DNA of 64,000 bases from NCBI RefSeq assembly GCF_021432065.1, contig NZ_CP090364.1, positions 2,618,601 to 2,682,600 on the forward strand, read 5' to 3'. Below the pieces are notes generated by a model. The model had not been told where the DNA came from. It did no database searches and was given only the letters and a program-made list of their open reading frames with translations. A program made the translations under genes and the position numbers. The DNA comes from Photobacterium sp. TLY01. GTDB lineage: Bacteria; Pseudomonadota; Gammaproteobacteria; Enterobacterales; Vibrionaceae. Shown here in pieces: positions 59,619 through 64,000 of the stretch; the first letter of the stretch is position 1, and each line of letters begins with the position of its first letter.

Positions 59619-59703
59619 TGGTGCCGAGAAGGGGACTTGAACCCCTACACCTTACGGCACTAGCACCTCATGCTAGCGTGTCTACCAATTTCACCATCTC
59701 GGC
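59619..59703 (-). tRNA. leuU: tRNA-Leu (GAG)
   Basis: An 85-nt class II tRNA with a long variable arm, an acceptor starting GCCGAGA and an encoded CCA. Anticodon stem CTAGC/GCTAG with loop ATGAGGT gives anticodon GAG. Between secG and tRNA-fMet, matching E. coli leuU. Confidence 0.96.
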
Positions 59704-59711
59704 AAATCTGT

Positions 59712-60047
59712 TTACTGAGGAATATCGCTGTTTACAGGCGCTTGCTCAGTTTTCTCAACAGTTTGTTCTTGCTGTGCTGGGGCAGTTAAGTTTTCCCAGC
59801 CACTGGTTGCATCCGCTTGTTTCGAGCTTAAATTACCCAGAACCAAGCTGATTGCAAAAAATACCGTTGCAAAAATTGCAGTCATTCGGGTCAAAAAATT
59901 ACCAGAGCCGCTGGCACCGAACAATGTTCCTGATGCACCAGCCCCGAATGAGGCTCCCATATCTGCGCCTTTACCCTGTTGAACCAGAACCAGGCCAATT
60001 ACACCAAGCGCAGCCAACAGATAAATCACAAGTAGAATTTCGTACAT
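59712..60047 (-). CDS. secG: Preprotein translocase subunit SecG
   Basis: A 111-residue two-helix membrane protein. Start MYEILLVIYLLAALGVIGL at 60047, with AGGTGG upstream; the open frame adds 3 codons. Core QQGKGADMGASFGAGASGTL is diagnostic. Helps SecYE in protein export. Confidence 0.95.
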   Translation of the reverse strand: MYEILLVIYLLAALGVIGLVLVQQGKGADMGASFGAGASGTLFGASGSGNFLTRMTAIFATVFFAISLVLGNLSSKQADATSGWENLTAPAQQEQTVEKTEQAPVNSDIPQ

Positions 60048-60270
60048 GGGTTCCACCTATGTTCCATAGTGTTGTGCCGGCTTTGCAACAGCAGTGCCAG
60101 CGTCCCCCTTTGTCAGGAGCGAGGGAATACTAGCGAATGCCGACAGGAGTGACAAGCGATTTTTCTCACAATGTCGTGATCGATGAATCGCTTGGGCAAT
60201 AAATAAACAGTTTACGAAGCAGGATTCCGGTTACAGACGAAGAAACCGGAACCCCTTTTCAGGCAAGCGT

Positions 60271-61608
60271 TTAACAGCACTCTTTTACAGCAGCAGCAAT
60301 CGACAAGGCCGAGTCACTGACCAGCGTCCCGTCTTCACCTTCCACCATGACACGAATGAGCGGCTCTGTACCAGACTTACGCAACAAGACGCGACCACGT
60401 TCACCAAGTTTGGCTTCTGCAGCGGCTTTCGCGGCCAGTACCGCCTCAGATTCCAAGGGGTTGGAATCACCAGAGAAGCGCACGTTTTCCAGGACCTGCG
60501 GGAACATGGTCAGCCCCTCGCACAGTGACTTGAGGGACTGTTGGCTACTGACAAGCGCAGCCATCACTTGCAGGCCCGCCACGATGCCGTCACCTGTGGT
60601 CACTTTGTCCAGCACGATCACATGCCCGGAGTTTTCCGCGCCTATGCTCCACTGGTTTTTCACCAGCTCTTCCATCACATAACGATCGCCGACCTGCGCA
60701 CGAACAAACGGGATCCCCAGTTCTTTCAGCGCCAGCTCCATACCCAGGTTGGTCATCAATGTCCCCACGACGCCCCCTTTCAGTTCGCCGCGTCGCTGTG
60801 CATCACGGGCGATGATATAAGCAATCTGGTCGCCATCGACCTTGTTGCCCGCTTCATCGACCATGATCACCCGATCGCCATCACCGTCCAGTGCAATACC
60901 GAAATGCGCTTGTTCCTGCAGGACTTTGGCCTGCAAGGCGCGAACATCCGTTGCCCCGACTTCGGCATTAATATTGATACCATTCGGCTCGCAGCCGAGT
61001 GTGATCACTTCTGCCCCCAATTCGCGAAAGACATTCGGCGCAATGTGATAAGTGGCGCCGTGGGCACAATCGACCACAACCTTATAGCCTTCCAGACTCA
61101 GGTGGGAAGGAAAAGTGCCTTTGCAAAATTCGATATAGCGACCGGCCGCATCGTTAATCCGGTAGGCTTTGCCGAGGCTGGCAGATTCGACACAGACCAG
61201 CTCTTTATCCATTTCTGCTTCGATGGCAGCTTCGACAGCGTCAGGCAATTTGGTTCCCTCTGACGAGAAGAACTTAATCCCGTTATCATAATAAGGGTTA
61301 TGAGAAGCCGAAATCACAATGCCCGCTTCAGCACGGAATGTGCGCGTCAGATATGCCACGGCAGGTGTCGGCATTGGCCCGGTAAACGCGGCTTGCAAAC
61401 CTGCGGCTGCTAATCCGGCTTCCAGCGCAGATTCCAGCATATAGCCAGAAATACGTGTGTCTTTACCAATAATGACTTTCTTGGTGCCCTGCTGCGACAA
61501 CACCCGGCCCGCCGCCCAGCCCAGTTTCAAGACAAACTCAGGGGTGATCGGTGACTGGCCAACACGGCCACGGACACCATCGGTGCCGAAATATTTACGT
61601 TCAGCCAT
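60271..61608 (-). CDS. glmM: Phosphoglucosamine mutase
   Basis: A 445-residue mutase making glucosamine-1-phosphate for peptidoglycan and LPS. Active serine in [15 protein letters not shown]; metal loop [14 protein letters not shown]. Overlaps folP by 8 bp; the ftsH-folP-glmM-secG order is the conserved one. Confidence 0.97.
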   Translation of the reverse strand: MAERKYFGTDGVRGRVGQSPITPEFVLKLGWAAGRVLSQQGTKKVIIGKDTRISGYMLESALEAGLAAAGLQAAFTGPMPTPAVAYLTRTFRAEAGIVISASHNPYYDNGIKFFSSEGTKLPDAVEAAIEAEMDKELVCVESASLGKAYRINDAAGRYIEFCKGTFPSHLSLEGYKVVVDCAHGATYHIAPNVFRELGAEVITLGCEPNGININAEVGATDVRALQAKVLQEQAHFGIALDGDGDRVIMVDEAGNKVDGDQIAYIIARDAQRRGELKGGVVGTLMTNLGMELALKELGIPFVRAQVGDRYVMEELVKNQWSIGAENSGHVIVLDKVTTGDGIVAGLQVMAALVSSQQSLKSLCEGLTMFPQVLENVRFSGDSNPLESEAVLAAKAAAEAKLGERGRVLLRKSGTEPLIRVMVEGEDGTLVSDSALSIAAAVKECC

Positions 61609-62461
61609 TAATCTTCGCTCCTAGCGCTTTATTTTCCTGTTCAAGCGTCATCCGGCAGACAGCCAGTACATCCTGTGTTTCACGGGTATCATGAACACGG
61701 ATAATCTGGGCGCCCTTCATCGCAGCAATTGCCGCGCAGGCCAGGCTCCCTGCCAGTGCTTCCGCAGGTGTTTTATTCAGTAATTTACATATCATGGACT
61801 TTCTGGACATGCCGACCAGCAGCGGTAAGCCAAACTGATGGAATTGCTCCAGATGTGCCAGCAACTGATAATTGTGTTCCAGGGTTTTACCAAAACCGTA
61901 CCCGGGATCCAGCAGCAGTTTTTCGCGATGAATACCGGCATTTTCACAGGCGTGAATTCGTTCAGAAAGGAACGTACCCACATCTGACAGCAGGTCATCA
62001 TAATGCGGCTGGTGCTGCATTGTACGCGGTTGACCTTGCATATGCATTAAACAAATAGGGACATCAGCCGCGGCCGCGGCTGCCATCGCACCCGGTTCAA
62101 GCAGCGCACGAATATCATTGATCAAATCCGCGCCGGCATTGACTGTCTCAGTCATGACTTGCGCTTTACTGGTATCAACTGAGATCCAGCAATCGAATCG
62201 CTGGGCAATCGCTTCTACGATGGGCACAACGCGGTCCAACTCTTCCGCGACGGACACTTCAGCCGCACCGGGTCGCGTCGATTCACCGCCAATATCGATG
62301 ATACTGGTTCCGACGGCCAGCATGTCTTCAACGTGCCTTAGTGCCTGATCCAACTGGTTATATTTCCCGCCATCAGAAAATGAATCCGGTGTGAAATTGA
62401 GGACTCCCATGGTATGCGGGTAAGAAAGATCCAAAGTTTTTTCTTTGCTTTTCAGTAACAA
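61601..62461 (-). CDS. folP: Dihydropteroate synthase
   Basis: A 286-residue folate enzyme. Signature [31 protein letters not shown] and [11 protein letters not shown]. Start is TTG at 62461 with AGGAG nine bases upstream. It joins p-aminobenzoate to the pterin; p-aminobenzoate itself comes from aminodeoxychorismate, the product also made by papA here. Confidence 0.94.
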   Translation of the reverse strand: MLLKSKEKTLDLSYPHTMGVLNFTPDSFSDGGKYNQLDQALRHVEDMLAVGTSIIDIGGESTRPGAAEVSVAEELDRVVPIVEAIAQRFDCWISVDTSKAQVMTETVNAGADLINDIRALLEPGAMAAAAAADVPICLMHMQGQPRTMQHQPHYDDLLSDVGTFLSERIHACENAGIHREKLLLDPGYGFGKTLEHNYQLLAHLEQFHQFGLPLLVGMSRKSMICKLLNKTPAEALAGSLACAAIAAMKGAQIIRVHDTRETQDVLAVCRMTLEQENKALGAKING

Positions 62462-62553
62462 GGCCCATTACTCCTGGCTGGGGGAGCACTCATACTCTAT
62501 TGAGGCTCACTTGTTTCTTATCAAGCGAGAATACCTGACACAGCAGAAACAAA

Positions 62554-62577
62554 AAACCCCGAGTCGCCCCGGGGTTT
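62554..62577 (-). terminator. ftsH terminator
   Basis: An 8-bp perfect stem (AAACCCCG arms) with an 8-base loop and T-rich tail after ftsH, before folP. Probably partial, since the block is usually co-transcribed. Confidence 0.8.
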
Positions 62578-62595
62578 CGTATTCACCGCCAGGCA

Positions 62596-64000
62596 TCAGG
62601 CCTGCGGTTTATCATTTTCTTCGCTGTGGTGTGGCTGCTGCACCTGCTCAGGCTTTTCAGCCGGCTTGTCACCTGCCGCCTCACTCGCTTTATTTTGTGA
62701 CTCTGTCGCTTCCGCTTTCAGGGTGTCGTCTTTGTCACCCCAGCCTTTCGGTGCGCGAATTTCAGATTTACGCGCCATCAGGTCATCAAGCTGGCCGGCA
62801 TCAATGGTTTCATACTTCATCAACGCATCTTTCATTGAGTGAAGAATATCCATATTGCCTGTCAGAATTTCACGGGCACGCTCATAGTTACGATCGATAA
62901 TGGCACGCACTTCAGTATCAATGGTACGCGCAGTGTCATCAGACATATGTTTTGTCTTCGTCACTGAACGGCCCAGGAATACTTCACCTTCATCTTCTGC
63001 GTACAACAGAGGACCCAGTTTCTCCGAGAAACCCCACTGAGTGACCATCTTACGCGCGATATCGGTGGCACGTTCAATATCGTTTGACGCACCGGTAGAG
63101 ACTTTTTCTACACCGTAAATCAGCTCTTCTGCCAGTCGGCCACCGTACAAGCTGGAGATCATCGACTCCAGATACTCTTTCGAGTGGCTAACACGATCCT
63201 GCTCCGGCAGGTACATGGTCACACCCAGTGCACGACCCCGAGGGATAATGGACACTTTGTAAACCGGGTCATGATCCGGTACCAGTCGGCCGATAATGGC
63301 ATGTCCCGCTTCGTGATAAGCGGTCGATTCTTTCTGCTCTTCAGACATCACCATAGATTTACGCTCAGCGCCCATCATGATCTTGTCTTTCGCCAGCTCG
63401 AATTCCACCATAGACACAGTTCGTTTGTTGCCACGGGCAGCAAACAGTGCCGCTTCGTTCACCAGGTTTGCCAGATCAGCACCTGAGAAGCCGGGTGTAC
63501 CACGGGCAATCAGTGATGGTTCAACATCCCCATCCAGCGGTACCTTGCGCATATGCACTTTCAGGATTTGTTCACGGCCACGTACATCAGGCAGACCGAC
63601 AACAACCTGGCGGTCAAAACGACCCGGACGTAACAGAGCCGGATCCAGAACATCAGGTCGGTTGGTTGCTGCGATCACGATAATCCCTTCATGACCTTCA
63701 AAACCATCCATTTCCACCAGCATCTGGTTCAGTGTCTGCTCACGTTCATCGTGACCACCACCGACGCCCGCGCCACGCTGACGACCAACCGCATCAATTT
63801 CATCGATGAAGATAATACAAGGCGCCGCTTTCTTGGCTTGTTCAAACATGTCACGGACACGGGATGCACCCACACCGACAAACATTTCGACAAAGTCAGA
63901 ACCCGAAATCGTAAAGAAAGGCACTTTGGCTTCACCGGCAATGGCTTTGGCCAGCAGGGTTTTACCCGTACCAGGAGGACCAACCATCAGCACACCGGTT
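62596..64000 (-). CDS. ftsH: ATP-dependent zinc metalloprotease FtsH (C-terminal part, cut by window)
   Basis: The window holds the last ~467 residues. Walker A (VGPPGTGKT), Walker B (IIFIDEID), SRH ([18 protein letters not shown]), the zinc HEAGH and a proline/glutamate-rich tail are present. The N-terminal membrane segments lie past 64000. FtsH degrades LpxC, sigma-32 and misfolded membrane proteins. Confidence 0.97.
   Translation of the reverse strand, partial: TGVLMVGPPGTGKTLLAKAIAGEAKVPFFTISGSDFVEMFVGVGASRVRDMFEQAKKAAPCIIFIDEIDAVGRQRGAGVGGGHDEREQTLNQMLVEMDGFEGHEGIIVIAATNRPDVLDPALLRPGRFDRQVVVGLPDVRGREQILKVHMRKVPLDGDVEPSLIARGTPGFSGADLANLVNEAALFAARGNKRTVSMVEFELAKDKIMMGAERKSMVMSEEQKESTAYHEAGHAIIGRLVPDHDPVYKVSIIPRGRALGVTMYLPEQDRVSHSKEYLESMISSLYGGRLAEELIYGVEKVSTGASNDIERATDIARKMVTQWGFSEKLGPLLYAEDEGEVFLGRSVTKTKHMSDDTARTIDTEVRAIIDRNYERAREILTGNMDILHSMKDALMKYETIDAGQLDDLMARKSEIRAPKGWGDKDDTLKAEATESQNKASEAAGDKPAEKPEQVQQPHHSEENDKPQA

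Noticed and set aside
60222..60253. Terminator between glmM and secG
   Set aside because: An inverted repeat is present, but a mismatch breaks the stem and no T run follows, so I do not call it.

Overview
This is a 64 kb chromosomal window from a gammaproteobacterium of the Vibrionaceae, most likely a Photobacterium or close relative. Three things support this. The left part has the Vibrio-type order plzC, serB, smp, deoD, deoB, deoA, deoC, nupC. The right end is the gammaproteobacterial block ftsH, folP, glmM, secG, tRNA-Leu, tRNA-fMet, rimP, nusA, infB, rbfA, truB, rpsO, pnp, nlpI. The protein sequences also match Vibrionaceae homologues as I remember them. The genus call is from memory and was not checked against a database.

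Layout. 0-7.6 kb: a two-PilZ c-di-GMP receptor (plzC), accessory genes (GST, an MFS pump with a divergent LysR regulator, a PhzF-family enzyme) and a 297-bp tandem repeat array rich in hairpins. 7.7-17.3 kb: serB, smp, the deoxynucleoside catabolic operon deoCABD, a XapX protein, the nucleoside carrier nupC with a perfect CRP site, and tatD overlapped by a small DUF5363 gene. 17.4-26.6 kb: prfC, an exported SurE-like nucleotidase with a lipoprotein, a poorly known pair of membrane proteins (a periplasmic PhnD-like protein and a two-TM protein with a possible winged-helix tail), the anaerobic ubiquinone genes ubiT/ubiUV, and an isochorismatase-fold hydrolase.

26.7-36.7 kb holds the most interesting locus. 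It is a single-strand run of nine genes: luxR, luxI, an FAD amine oxidase-like gene, a PrmC-like methyltransferase, an alpha-oxoamine synthase, papB, papA, papC and an MFS exporter, ending in a terminator. PapA carries the PIKGT motif of aminodeoxychorismate synthase. With an AroQ-type mutase and a TyrA-like dehydrogenase it should make 4-aminophenylpyruvate, the precursor of 4-aminophenylalanine. The oxoamine synthase would then condense an amino acid with an acyl-CoA to an alpha-aminoketone, which could dimerise to a pyrazine. The methyltransferase is a candidate aryl-amine N-methylase. The neighbouring luxI/luxR pair implies quorum-sensing control. A complex RNA fold sits in the leader of papB.

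37-48.7 kb: metE/metR, rimI/holD, a GNAT acetyltransferase, a PAS-GGDEF-EAL protein, and a short-chain acid/ketone-body module (LysR, CoA-transferase, GntP permease). 48.7-64 kb: a small exported protein, then the conserved RNA-processing and translation block ending in ftsH, which is cut by the window edge.

Coding starts were chosen from ribosome-binding sites and remembered family N-termini. Most of the window is ordinary housekeeping DNA. The unusual parts are the quorum-sensing aminophenyl cluster, the repeat array and the PhnD-like/membrane pair.
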